Positions 22,800-35,107 of a DNA stretch of 64,000 nucleotides are shown piece by piece. Position numbers and translations under genes: made by a program. The notes under the pieces are model-generated. The model saw nothing but the letters and a program-made list of their open reading frames with translations. It did no database searches and had not been told where the DNA came from. Positions within the stretch are counted from its first letter, which is position 1, and the number at the start of each line of letters is the position of its first letter. This DNA comes from Anthopleura xanthogrammica (taxonomy: Eukaryota > Cnidaria > Anthozoa > Actiniaria > Actiniidae). The DNA is taken from positions 10,832,208-10,896,207 of the forward strand of contig OZ025215.1 of NCBI GenBank assembly GCA_964019055.1. The letters are read 5' to 3'.

Positions 22800-24968
22800 A
22801 TTACTCAATTAGATAAGCCTAGGGGTTCTCTATATATAACCCCACATCAACAGCTCGTTAAAAAAGCATATTTGACCTGTAAGAATGTCATCTCCTACCC
22901 ATTCCCCTGACATCAGGGAAATTTTCTCCACTTTATATCGCTGATGGGGATCTGGGTATGAGTCTTGGAGGCATTGCATTTAATAGATTTTGGGCATGTT
23001 TTCTTATTTCAAACCACGTGTCATTCCCTTGAGAATAAAATTCTTATTATGAGTTGTATCGATATTCATGTGTCTTCTCATGCACAACCTTAAAACAGAG
23101 AATTAATACTCTAGGGAATGACATTATGCCCAAAGAAAAGAAGTGTAGCTTTGAGCTGCTCTGACTCATATCATACCCATTCCATAACCTTCAGGAATTT
23201 ATCTCTTTATATTGCTGATGGCGATCTGGGTATGAGCCATTGCAATTAATTTTTCAGCTGCTCTCACTGGCTTAGGAAATCCTTTAGGGAGGGAGGTTGT
23301 AAGGATTGAAAGTCTTGAACCCTGAATAAAAGGTTCTAAACATGCTGACCAAGGACGAAAAGATTTTAAGTCAGCAGGTTTTGAACTTCTTAAAAATGCA
23401 TTGCTCCATTACTTGGTGGCTGGACACAAAAATGTCTGTTTAATCACCTAGTAAAAAACTAAACAAATAAGATAGAAACGAATTTAAAAGTCCATTCTAT
23501 TAGTTTAATCAGCTTTTTTTTAGAGTTTCACATTACAATCATTAAAGAATATATTGTGAAGTTATGCTACAATGTTTCCCCAGTCTTGCTCCACTTCATG
23601 AGCACAGGGAACCCAACTGTATATTTTAGCTGATAAAACTCTTTTATCTGTTTATTCATTTTCAATTTCTTCTCACATAGATATTATTCCGTCTAATATA
23701 AGTGGGGTTTGTTTATGTTACGTTTGATTGCAGCATAGTAACTACTGGTTCTTATAGTTTTCGATTCACTACAAAATTACTAGTTAACAGTCAACCGACA
23801 AAGTCTTACTGGAAAATACCCCAAATAAAGCCTTGTTTTACAATCAATTGACACAAAAACCAACTCTGAATTCTTTAGCTTTAAATGCTTCAAGTTCTAC
23901 AATCTCGTTTTAAGCTTTTAAAGAGATCTAGAAAAATCACTGATTCAGTGTTTGCACAATTAATGATTTTCTCTCTGTTTACACTTAACACATGAAGTTG
24001 ACTACTTAAAATAAAAGTACTTCACAGCTGTAAACTCTAAAATGTGTAACTAGAGAAGCTATTATAAATCTATTCTAGTTTTTATTCTTTGTTCTCGTAT
24101 GACGTCATACCAGAATTACCCAAAGATATTTTAATGATTTTTTTTTTTTGCAATATCTTCCAACATTGCTGCCATCGATGTTATTTGTTTTTCATTCTCT
24201 TGGTAATGATTGCAAACCAAGAATGGACAGCCGTATGTGATGTCCATCATTTTTTGACAGTTTTATATAATTGCTTCGTCTATAGTGTACCCTGCTTATA
24301 AGAAATTTTTATGAGAAAAAAATTATTTGGCTACCATATAATTATTCTCATGCCAAGCACGAAAAATCACCTGAATACTTACATATAATTATTATTTCGA
24401 TTCAATCTCCTCCAACATGAGAGGTGTATCTTGGACTGTTGTGAGTAGTCTTTAACTGGTTATAGATTTTTATAGCATCAAAATCTATTTACAAAGAATG
24501 TGTAGGTGCAACCCTTCACTGCCACCAGGCCATACATTTCTAATAGTAAATTACAACAGAAATAATTTCTACAAAAGTATCAAACCAAGTATCTTCCCAG
24601 TTTCCGTGATTACTAAACTCAATATCTCTTCCTATTTAAGCACAGTCTGTGTATTGCTTGAAGTTCGTCAATAATGCTATTGATGCAAAACATTGGACAA
24701 TGACGTCACTGAACATCTGCCTATAGCACTCTAGATCCAAGGCTCTATCATTCTTGCTGTGTATGTTTTGTTCTTGATCGCTTGCGCAGTTTGATTTGAC
24801 AAATCATCGGGAGAAAGTTTTTATCCATTTACGTACCTTGAATTTCTTGGCTTGGCCCAGAGTGTTTTGTCCAGCAGGTGTGTTAAATGCAGTCAAAAAT
24901 ATCAATAGTCAATAATATATACATTGTAATTGGTTGGGTGTAAAATGTTGACAAAAGATATATTCGAA
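22800..24968. other. RAD23 3' flank and downstream spacer of gene A
   Basis: The first part is likely RAD23 3' UTR (AATAAA at about 23033 and again near 23823). Two direct repeats of about 70 bp (22890-22960 and 23165-23240, both ending CTGATGG(G/C)GATCTGGGTATGAG) flank a copy of the intron 8 element. From about 24090 on, the sequence matches, in diverged form, the spacer downstream of gene D (about 39000-40640), including CAGGCCATACATTTCTAA and TTACTAAACTCAATATCTCT. No gene supported. Confidence 0.6.
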
Positions 24969-27258
24969 CTAGTGCCAGATATGTACTGTACCATCATATT
25001 GTAAAACAAACACTTTACCGTCAGCTCCAACAGCTACGTCGTAAGGTTTTTCCATCACACGTGAGTCATACCTACTGAACGATGTTATAAACTCTCCATG
25101 TGTTGTTAATAGTTGAACTCGGTGATTATCACTATCACATGCAAGAATCATGTCAGGGCCATAACCAGTGAGTCCACCGACATAATCAAACTGGCCGCCC
25201 AATCGTTCTTCCGCTGGAAACTGATACAAGAAGGCTCCATTCTTATCAAAAACACGGATGAAGTTTTTATGTCCAAAGGAGACAAAATGTTTACCATTAT
25301 TATAAGTTATGGAAAAAGGATCATCACCTTCCTTGATGCCATCAAACTCACGAATTAATTCAAATTGTTTACTAAACAACTTTACACCTGGTTTCATATC
25401 ACCAACATTCTGACAGCACACTGCAAGGTTTTGTTCTTCAGTAAGACATAAGCTAACCGGTGCAAAAGGCTGGTCAGATGGATAGATGGTGTTCAGTAAA
25501 GTACCGTTTAAGTCTAATTCTTGTAAAACACCCCTCCTATTTTCTAGATTGTAAATACTGACGATGATTTTGTTGTCGTTCAAAACAAATGCAGTTGGAA
25601 CGAGGTCCTTACTTTCTTCTACCTCAGGTGATACAATATTCAAACATCTCAAACTATTACCAACAACATCAAATGTTTTGATGCATCCGTTTTCTGGATC
25701 AAGAACTGCTATTTCTTGATTAACATCATTGACTGAAATTTTTAAAAAAATCCTTCCCCCCTTTTCGTAAAATTCAGTGACATTGTCCCCTAAAAAAAAA
25801 CGTTTTCACGTGTACAAACTCGGTGTTTATATCCAGCGTGTTTACTTTCTGTGGTGAATTCCTGATCGGTTGATCACTAATATTCACTTGTACTTCATAC
25901 TGTACAGTTTTCTCTGCCCGATAACTCACTCTGTATTTTCCAGTGCCCTGTTCAGTTAACCTGCTTTCCACTTCGTTTCCTTCAGGGTCTTTGATCCTTA
26001 CGTCAATGGATCCCTTGTCTGTGTGACACACCTCATCCTCTGAATTCCTTGTGATGATAACAAAATCATTCACAAAACCACATCTTTCTTTCTTCACTGA
26101 TTCAATTGAAGAGTGCAAGGGATCTGCCACACTTTCCTGAACTCTTCCAATATTTTGTAACGATTGTGTTACTTCCTGGTGTGTCACGTAACGCACAGTC
26201 ACGTTTCGTTGGATCGGTTTGCTTGGCAAAATTGAAGGCCTTTCCAAATATGACAGACATCTTTGCTGAAGATCATCTTTACTTACTGCGATTTCGCTTG
26301 CTGCACTTTTGTCCAGCATTGTCTCACAGCGAAGTAAAAATTCGGCTAACTCATTAATGCCAGCTTCAATATCTCTTTGTTCATCTTGACTTGCCTTTTG
26401 TCGTTCGGATAAGATCCCATTGAGCTTATTGGTTATTGCCGTTTCATGATCTCTGGCCGTCTTGCAAATCGATTCTACTACATCTGTAACCTTTTGCTTT
26501 GCCAGATGTATGTCGTTCTCAATTCGAGCCGTATTCATCTTTGACTGGACCAATTCTTCTTTGTAATTCTCTTTCAGTTGGTTCACTTTTTCCATTTCGA
26601 GTTTTGCAACTTGAGTTGATAGTTCAGCAGCTTGTTCGATGCTCAACATATCGTGATTTCGATGATTTAGAGATACGCATTTCTGACAAACGCATTTTTT
26701 ACAAGTCTCTTCTTTGCAGTAATATTCAAGTTTATTTCGCTCATGGAATTTCTCCTGGCAAAACATTTGGCTTTTAACGAAACTTTCGACATTTTCTTTC
26801 TTAAAATCAGCCACCAGTTGTACTTGATGTTCTCTTTGAAGTTTCTTATTTCTTTGGTGGGAATCCAAACATTCGTTACAGATCAATCCATCGCATTGCA
26901 CACAAAATGCGACCAATTTGAAATGCTTTACACATGACATGCATACCGGCAATTCTGCTTGTTCTTGGTCAGACTTGGTTCTCACAGCTTTGAGCTACTG
27001 TAAAAGAGATTTCAAGTTGAATGCAGAGCGAAACTTGGTGGCGTCGCCGTCTGGCACAGCGATTTGTACTCTGCACATTGGACATTCCAACTGCTTTGTA
27101 TCTGGATCTCCGCTTCTTTCGTACCAGTCAACGATACATTTTGAGCAGAAATTGTGTAGACACGAAAGAGTCTTTGGTTCTGTGAATATTTCTTGACAAA
27201 TGGGACAAGTAAGTTGATCTTCCAAATCGTCAGCGAACGGTTTTAAAGCGCTAGCCAT
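24969..27258 (-). pseudogene. TRIM-NHL gene A, broken by one stop and one frameshift
   Basis: Frame 1 starts at ATG 27258 (MASALKPFADDLEDQL) and encodes a normal C3HC4 RING. A TAG at 26995-26997 replaces the Leu codon found at residue 88 in the other copies. The same frame continues (26994-25774) with both B-boxes, coiled coil and filamin repeat. At about 25792-25800 the run of T on the coding strand is 9 long instead of 5, which shifts the frame; the NHL part continues in the next frame (to 24969, ending TVHIWH). Everything else is conserved, so the lesions are young or are assembly errors. If real, an untruncated protein is not made, though a short RING-only peptide of 87 residues could be. 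Confidence 0.8.
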
Positions 27259-29796
27259 TGTTTGTGAAAGTTTTCAGAACTCCAAATGAACTCGAATATT
27301 CTATTTCTTGGAAGGACGCGGATTCCATGTTACTTATGTATTCGCACCCAGCAGGCGGTCAGTCACATGATGAATAAATCAATGAATTTGGAAACAAAAA
27401 ACATTCAAATCAAGTTTATTTCTTTGAATATTACATGTGTAGAGATATCTGCTTTATATGTGAGTCACAAACCCAGATCGGTTTCCAACGAAAGTTTAAC
27501 ACAAACTGAAAATTCAGAACTAGATAAAATTATTTGTGGAATTAAAACTAAAGATATTGTCTAGATTTAATATTTCCGCATCTATTTCTGTACCCACTTT
27601 GTTAAAATGGACAGATGTTTTGTGTAACTTCAGGGGCGACAACTAGTGATGCACAATAGGGCAGTAGAAGGTATCTTGACATGACCAAATATAGCGATGT
27701 TTATATGACCAAGCATAGCGACCGGCGAACAAAACCTTGATAAATATACCAATTTCTTTCTATAGACCTCATGCAAAAAGCCATAAAAAAGAAACATGTT
27801 TTTACATATTTACATTGCTGAAGTCATCAGGGGTAATTCAGTGATGGGGATGATCTGCTTGGATCCGAAGACCCTGTCCTTATCTAAGAGAATATCTTGG
27901 GGAAAAAAACATACACTGTTCAAGTCACAACAAAAAGTTAAAATTGAATGCCCTATCTAAGACTTGAATACACTCAGTTCCCCTAACCTATCCAAGACTG
28001 ATGACCCTATTCAAGACAATATCAGGGAAATCGTATACCCTGTACGCTCGATGTCTATGACAAAATCCCGAAAAACCACATACCTTATCCAGCGGAACAT
28101 CCCCGTATAGGCTATACATGGGAGTGCCCCCCCTCCCCCCCACAGTCAGTGATCTTTCAGTTGGAAACAAAACAATACCCCAAAACAATAGTATGAATTT
28201 ATTGATACAATATTTTTTGCATAGGGTCTGTATGTTTCCTTGAGATATTTTGATCTATTTGATCTATCTCTTGATCTATTATAAATAGTTTGGAATTCAT
28301 ACCTATACATTTGTGCCAGTTTCATTTCTGTTTTACTTTACTTCTGTTAGCACAAAAAATACTCAAATACAGGAAACAACATCGTACTATTTAAGCTTAA
28401 CATACGCAGTCTGACAACCAGTAAGACATTGTTGCAATGTGGGGGGGGGGGGGGGGGGGATCGAAATTACTACTCGTATGATTATTACTTTTCCCCTGAT
28501 TGCAATAAAATCAAAGAATACTCAAGAGATATCAAACAAATCTATTTAATCACAACAGAATTACTAATAATAATTATTATAATTATTATAATTAATGAGG
28601 AAGAATAGAAATCAGTCACCCAGGAGAAGTCTGTAAATCAGATACACAATCGTATTCATTTGATTACAACTTTAACAAGGATTTTCTCGCGGTCAAAGTC
28701 ACTGAAATCTAAATTATTTTTAGTAGAACATGATATTATACAACTAGACATTTGATAAGCAAAATACGCCATATTCACGTCTGTTATGTATGTATGGGTT
28801 TTTCATCGGCTCAGCCTTGTAAATGCCCATACAGATCAGCCGTTATTATTATTGTATATATAACGATTGCAAAGCAAAGCAAGAATGCACAGCTATTTGT
28901 TGCGTTAATCATTTTCGACTCTATTATATTACTGTTACTATTCATGTGTACCTTGCTTAAGCAATGTTTCAAAAATTAAATTTATTTGACTACCATATAA
29001 TACTTATTTCCACACAATCTCCTCCAGCATAAGAGGTCTATTGTTGACTAACTGGCCGATACATTCCTAATTACCACAGGCCGGCCTCTCTCTTATCATA
29101 TTCTTTCCTCTTTTGTAATGTTGGAGTACTCTTATAGTTTACAATTGTGCAATTAATCCCTTCCAATATCTAGTCTAAAAAAATGACAAATAGAAGAATA
29201 GAAGAGAAGATTTTAGAGTTGCACTAGCTCTACTGCCTTCAAACAATTGTTTCAAGTTGCGGCATTTGGGTCAGTTTCTACACATTTACTGTATTGTTGA
29301 CCCAAATACCTCGACTTCAAACAATGGTTTGAAGAGCAATAGAGTGTAACTCTATATCTGCTATTTATTGTTGAGGGAAGACCCGATTTTAAGTGTGACG
29401 TCATTCGTATCAAATAATCTACTTCCGGTCTAAACAGTTTTTGTTTTTTGTTCAAAACAAGATTGTTCTATAGTCGCTATTCTTTCCGATGGAGTGTAAA
29501 TGACTAATATTATGATTGTCATGTTATATAAGTGTTCATAATCTATTGAATCCGGAAATACGTCACAACTTAGAACCTCTATAAATATGAACTAGCGCCA
29601 GATATGTACTTTGTCATCAGGTTGTAAATCACAACCCTTGAATTTCTTGGGTTGGGTCAGAGTGTTTGGCATTTCTTTGAGCATGCGCAGTAAGAATGAC
29701 AGTGCTCTGGTGTTTTTATCAATAAAGTGAAAAAAGCCAATATACATTGTAAACGGCCTAGTGTAAAATATTGTCATTTATATATCTTAATTCGAA
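27259..29796. other. spacer A-B: class I 5' flank of A plus 3' flank of B
   Basis: The first 350 bases upstream of A match those of D and E (class I; GAATATTCTATTTCTTGGAA, then TGAGTCACAAACCCAGATCG). The rest is collinear with the D-E and E-F spacers, including ACACTCAGTTCCCCTAACC and a poly-G tract at 28440-28459. The position matching the 45332-45859 element is empty (about 27668-27680). Downstream of B lie the usual 3' flank and an NHL tail relic (29592-29645). No separate gene. Confidence 0.7.
29592..29645 (-). pseudogene. relic of an NHL 3' end
   Basis: On the minus strand the last 12 codons before 29592 read LQPDDKVHIWR, then TAG, almost the same as the true 3' end of B 190 bp away (LDGTVHIWC). 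The sequence past the stop also resembles the true tail (GCGCTAGTTC). The same relic lies at 47400-47450 and 52780-52835, so it is part of the duplicated unit. Confidence 0.7.
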
Positions 29797-30714
29797 CTAG
29801 CACCAGATATGTACTGTGCCATCAAGTTGTACTACAAACACTTTACCGTCAGCTCCAACAGCTACGTCCCAAGGGTCTTTCATCACACCTGAGTCATACC
29901 TACTGAACGATGTTATAAACTCTCCATGTGTTGTTAATAGTTGAACTCGGCGATTAGCACTATCACATGCAAGAATCATGTCAGGGCCATAACCAGTGAG
30001 TCCAGTGACACAATCAAACTGGCCGCCCAATCGTCCTTCCTCTCCAAACTCATACAAGAAGGCTCCATTCTTATCAAAAACACGAATGAAGTTTTTGTCC
30101 GTAAAGGAGACAAAATGTTTACCATTATTATAAGTTATGAAACAAGGATCATCACCTTCCTTGATGCCATCAAACTCACGAATTAATTCACCTTGTTTAC
30201 TAAACACCTTTACACCTGGTTTGATATCATCATCATCATCACCTAGACTGCACACTGCAAGGTTTTGATCTTCAGTAAGACATAAGCTGAAAGGTGCAAA
30301 AGGCTGGTCAGATGGATAGATGGGGTTCAGTAAAGTACCGTTTATGTCTAATTCTTGTAAAAAAAACCTCATATTTTCTAGATTCAAAAGACTGACGGTG
30401 ATTTTGTTCTCGTTCCACACGAATGCCGTTGGAACGAAGTTCTTACTTTCTTCCATCTCAGGTGATACGATATTCAAACTTATTAAACTGTTACCAACAA
30501 CATCGAAGATTTTGATACATTGGTTTCTTGCATCAAGAACTGCTATTTCTTGATTAACTGAGATTTTATTAAAAGCTTTTACTAAATTTTCTTCTTCTTC
30601 TTCTTCTTCTTCTTCTTCTTCTTCTTCTTCTTCTTCTTCTTCTTCTTCTTCTTCTTCTTCTTCTTCTTCTTTTTCTTCTTCTTCTTTTTCTTCTTCTTCT
30701 CCTTCTTCTTCTTC

Positions 30715-30764
<50 letters not shown>

Positions 30765-32247
30765 TATCATCATCATCTTCGATTCCCAAAAACGTTTTCA
30801 CGTGTACAAACTCGGTTTTTATATCCAGCGTGTTTACTTTCTGTGGTGAATTCCTGATCGGTTGATCACTAATATTCACTTGTACTTCATACTGTACAGT
30901 TTTCTCTGCCCGATAACTCACCCTGTATTTTCCAGTGCTTTGTTCAGTTAATCTTCTTTCCACTTCGTTTCCTTCAGGGTCTTTGATCCTTACGTCAATG
31001 GATCCCTTGTCTGTGTGACACACCTCATCCTCTGAATTCCTTGTGATGATAACAAAATCATTTACAAAACCACACCTTACTTCCTTCATTGATTCAATTG
31101 AAGAGTGCAAGGGATCTGCCACACTTTCATGAACTCTTCCAACATTTTGTAACGATTGTGTTACTTCCTGGTTTGTCACGTAACACAAAGTCACGTTTCG
31201 TTGGATCGGTTTGCTTGGCAAAATTGAAGGCCTTTCCAAATATGACTGACATCTTTGCTGAAGGTCATCTTTACATACTGCGATTTCGCTTGCTGCACTT
31301 TTGTCCAGCATTGTCTCACAGCGAAGTAAAAATTCGGCTAACTCATTAATGCCAGCTTCAATATCTCTTTGTTCATCTTGACTTGCCTTTTGTCGTTCGG
31401 TTAAGATCCCATTGAGCTTATTGGTTATTGCCGTTTCATGATCTCTGGCCGTCTTGCAAATCGATTCTACTACAACTGTAACCTTTTGCTTTGCCAGATC
31501 TATCTCGTTCTCAATTCGAGCCGTGTCCTTCTTTGACTGGACCAATTCTTCTTTGTAATTCTCTTTCAGTTGGCTCACTTTTTCCATTTCGAGTTTTGCA
31601 ACTTGAGTTGATAGTTCAGCAGCTTGTTCGATGCTCAACATATCGTGATTTCGATGATGTAAAAAAGCGCATTTCTGACAAACGCATTTTTTACAAGTCT
31701 CTTCTTTGCAGTAATATTCAAGTTTATTTCGCTCATGGAATTTCTCCTGGCAAAACATTTGGCTTTTAACGAAACTTTCGACATTTTCTTTCTTAAAATC
31801 AGCCACCAGTCGTACGTGATGTTCTTGTCGAAGCTGTTTAACTGTTTTGTGGGAGTCCAAACATTCGTTACAGATCAATCCATCGCATTGCACACAAAAT
31901 GCGACCAATTTGAAATGCTTTTCACATGACATGCATACCGGCAATCCTGCTTGTTCTTGGTCAGACTTGGTTCTCAAAGCTTTGAGCAACTGTAAAAGAG
32001 ATTTCAAATTGAATGGAGAGCGAAACTTGGTGGCGTCGCCGTCTGGCACAGCGATTTGTACCCTGCACATTGGACATTCCAACTGCTTTGTATCTGGATC
32101 TCCGCTTCTTTCGTACCAGTCAACGATACATTTTGAGCAGAAATTGTGTAGACACGAAAGAGTCTTCGGATCTGTGAATATTTCTTGACAAATGGGACAA
32201 GTAAGTTGATCTTCCAAATCGTCAGTGAACGGTTTTAAAGCAGCCAT
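29797..32247 (-). CDS. TRIM-NHL gene B: RING, B-boxes, coiled coil, filamin, acidic linker, NHL
   Basis: Single exon, 816 residues from ATG 32247 (MAALKPF; the open frame reaches upstream to a GTG, which I reject). RING C3HC4 at about residues 17-61 (CPICQEIF .. CLHNFCSKC .. CPMC), B-box 1 about 105-147, B-box 2 about 158-200, coiled coil about 205-325, filamin repeat about 385-480, then a poly-Asp and poly-Glu linker of about 65 residues, then an NHL-type propeller ending DGTVHIWC. The RING predicts E3 ubiquitin ligase activity; filamin plus NHL is the plan of TRIM2/3/71-type proteins, in which NHL binds RNA or protein targets. Target unknown. Class II 5' flank. Confidence 0.9.
30589..30779 (-). 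repeat. coding GAA and GAT trinucleotide expansion in gene B
   Basis: On the coding strand a GAT run (about 20 units, one AAT) is followed by GAA units (about 43, with a few AAA and GGA). It stays in frame and encodes Asp then Glu between the filamin repeat and the NHL part. Gene C has only a short GEEEEN-type linker here, and E and F have no acidic run, so the expansion is specific to B and D. Confidence 0.95.
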
Positions 32248-33757
32248 TTTGAGGAGTAGACTCAACAAGCAAATAAATGCGTGTCTTAGAAATCTCACTT
32301 TGTTTGTTAGCGCATGCGTCTTTCAATGGTAAATTACTCAGAAGTTCGACCGAAAATTAACAGATCAAAGCCCTTGAGCCTTGATTGGACCATTGGATTC
32401 TGTGTGCCTATCTGATGTTGTCATTTCGCCCAGACTTTATATATTTTGCATATATTTTAACTTAGCCGTTCCTTTGGCTGAAGTAAATTAACAAGAAGCC
32501 AGCTGTTGCAGGCATATTGTGAAACGTGAATCAATGGACTAGACTGGAATAGGACTGGACTCAAATAGGACTTAAAACAGAATCAAAAATAGCCTTCACA
32601 ATTCATGTGGAATTTTACTTTAAATAAAACATGAATCAGAATACCTGAAATTCTTTTTTTTTTTACTAGTTCATTATCCAGTTTTAAGCTGAGAGATTCC
32701 ATTTTCGCAGAAAAACCATTGTTTGAACGCACTTGTACCTGTTAGACTTAGAGCGCGAAACTCAGCCACTCGAGCGGCTCTTCAAATGCTCATAATTCGC
32801 TTGTTTCTCGCTCGATTGTTCTTAAACTTATAATTCTTTATTGTTTAATAAAGTCTAGAGTTTACAACGGTACCAAATTCATGAGTTATATTTTTGTTTT
32901 TCGATTTTTATTCCCTAAATTTCTTGTGATGCGACTAATAATTTAGTGGTTAATTTGACCGTACATAGCCGGCGATCTTGAGTGTATCACTGGCATGAAT
33001 GTGTTCAAGTTTGGTCGGTTACAGTCAAAATGACTCAAGCAAGCTATCACCCCCTTAGTTATTGTGTTTTGAATCCTGAGTCTTCGTTATATTTAACGTG
33101 TACTCAGAAGGAGCCTTTGTGACTGTAAAATACCTTCTATTTTTATCGATCCTAGTGCATTCAGTCTCTTACAACACGTTCATAATAATTTATACTTTGC
33201 GTTTATACCAGTTAAAAAAAACTGATCACTTTTTTATTTTTTTCTTGCATTTTAATGAAAATCTAAACATCTCGTTCATATTGGTCAAGGTTGGCGTTGG
33301 CGGACAGCATGCCGCCCCCGCGTTGATTGGATTGGACTAGGATTGGATAACTTTTGAGCGGTTTGTTATGTTTTCATTTCTCCTAGACTACAATTTTGTC
33401 GCATGAGATAATTTTCTTTAATATTTTCTGCTAGCTTGCTAGGCTCTGTCATCAGTCTATAATATTTTGTTTAGAATAACTTGTGACGTCACAATCCACA
33501 TTACTGGTACCTGTTTTCTTAAGAATAATTTTGGCGCAAGAAAAACTTATATTATTCCGTATAGACTTGACTTCTCAAAATTCTTTCTTTGCTTCAAGTG
33601 AAGTTGTCCTTTAAGCAGTCGTGATCTAGTATAGTAATATGTTTGTTTGATTTTGTATCTTTGTTTCAGGTTGGTATGTTTCGGGTTGTTTCTTATGCGC
33701 CTTTAAATATCATGAGATGCATTTACAACATCTTCTGATCAGCCTTTGGCATAATAT
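32248..33757. other. class II 5' flank of gene B
   Basis: Collinear with the flank of C (36317-38580) once insertions there are removed, and in part with that of F (55271-55700). Conserved words include GCATGCGTCTTTCA, TTTTGTCGCATGAGATAAT and TGACGTCACAATC. No gene. Confidence 0.65.
33484..33491. promoter_or_regulatory. palindromic CRE-type site (TGACGTCA), upstream of B
   Basis: A perfect TGACGTCA, the site bound by CREB/ATF-type bZIP proteins. It is conserved at the equivalent place upstream of C (37926-37933) and F (55628-55635), followed each time by CAATC(C/A)ACAT. The distance to the ATG is 1.2 kb here, 1.6 kb for C and 0.36 kb for F. Function is inference. Confidence 0.35.
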
Positions 33758-34413
33758 AGAAGAAAACCAGAGTTTTTTAAACATTTACTGGAGGTCGACG
33801 CTCCGAGTGTTTTATTTGTTGTTTTTTTAATTTTCAGACTTCTTCATAAAACTTCAAACTTGAAAATCTTTCGCTGTAGTTGGCGTAAAACCATCTATCT
33901 TACACCAAAGTAAACACCTTTTGATAGTGAATAAAGATTTTTCTTATGCTTTTGATCAGTATGAAGAGAAGAAAACCAGAGTTTTTTAAACATTTACTGG
34001 AGGACGCTCCGAGTGTTTTATTTGTTTTATTTTCAATTTTTACACTTCTTCATAAAACTTCAAACTTGAAAATCTTTCGCTGTAGTTGGCGTAAAACCAT
34101 CTATCTTACACCAAAGTAAAGAGCTTTTGATAGTAAACAAAGATTTGTCTTATTATTTTGATAGGAAGAGAAGAAAACCAGAGTTTTTTAAACATTTACT
34201 GGAGGTCGACGCTCCGAGTGTTTTATTTGTTTTGTTTTCAATTTTCACTTCTTCATAAAACTTCAAACTTGAAAATCTTTCGCTGTAGTTGGCGTAAAAC
34301 CATCTATCTTATACCAAAGTAAACAGCTTTTGATAGTGAACAAAGATTTTTCTTATGCTTTTTATACGAAGGGAAGAAAATCAGAGTTTTTTAAACATTT
34401 ACTGAAGGACGCT
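33758..34413. repeat. tandem repeat, unit about 205 bp, 3.3 copies
   Basis: Units start near 33758, 33966, 34168 and 34371 with AGAAGAAAACCAGAGTTTTT and contain GACGCTCCGAGTGTTTTATT and TTCGCTGTAGTTGGCGTAAA. It begins exactly where the homology between the B and C 5' flanks ends. Confidence 0.9.
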
Positions 34414-34439
34414 AAGTAACAATAATAATATAATAATAA

Positions 34440-34985
34440 TAATATAATACATTTATATAGCGCCATTTCCAGCAGTTCAATGGCGCTGTATGCAGTATAA
34501 ATGGTTCTTATTTTCAGATCTTTTCAAATGCATCACGAAAAAGTAAGGTTTTGATGCCTTTTTTAAATGTTTCAATGTTTTTTTAGTCTTTCAATGTCTA
34601 CTGGGATCTTGTTCCAAAGTTCAGGACCCACAACAGAGAAGGCTCGTCCACCATAGGTTTTCAGCTTATAACAGGGTACGCTGAGCAGGAACTTCTTGTC
34701 GGATCTTAGAGGTCGAGACGGTTTGTAATGGGAGATCAGTTCTTGAAGATAAACAGGACCAGTGTTGTTGAGGACTTTAAAGGTCAGAACCAGAATTTTG
34801 AATTTGATGCGATATTCTACAGGAAGCCAGTGAAGTTCAAAAAGTATAGGAGTTATATGTTCAAATTTCGCTGCCAGTGTAACGAGACGGGCAGCACAGT
34901 TCTGGACATGTTGTAACTTTTTGAGAAGATAGCATGGAAGACCATAGAGAAGTGAGTTACAGTAGTCAAGCTTTGATGTTATAAT
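34440..34985 (-). mobile_element. 3' fragment of a CR1/L2-type LINE
   Basis: The minus strand translates, with minor breaks, to the typical C-terminal part of a CR1/L2 reverse transcriptase ORF: QNCAARLVTLAAKF, LHWLPVEYRIKFKIL, TYGGRAFSVVGPELWNKIP. The element then ends in an (ATT)n tail at 34415-34460. It is 5'-truncated, as usual for LINEs, and inserted next to the 3' flank of gene C, which resumes at about 34988. Confidence 0.85.
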
Positions 34986-35107
34986 GACAGGGCTCTAGTG
35001 TCTAGCTAGTCGGTATGCCTATAAGTGCAATGAAAAAATATCCAACAAACTAATATATACATTGTTAACGGCTGAGTGTTAAATATTGACAAAAGATAAT
35101 ATTCGAA

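Noticed and set aside
26995..27258. Separate RING-only gene next to a separate B-box gene
   Set aside because: The two frames are in phase and divided by one TAG at a codon that is Leu in all paralogues, so one broken gene is simpler. Kept as a possibility in the findings.
29592..29777. 61-codon minus-strand frame ending DKVHIWR, also at 47400 and 52780
   Set aside because: Only its last dozen codons resemble protein-coding sequence; treated as a relic of an NHL 3' end.
30582..30776. Open frame of poly-Met then poly-Lys on the minus strand (also 43240-43431)
   Set aside because: A different reading frame of the GAT/GAA tract inside genes B and D; no independent signal.
31491..31769. Plus-strand 92-codon frame recurring in A, B, E and F
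   Set aside because: Antisense of the B-box/coiled-coil region; varies with the sense protein and has no domain.
34728..34916. Plus-strand open frame of 62 codons
   Set aside because: It is the antisense of a CR1/L2-type reverse transcriptase fragment.
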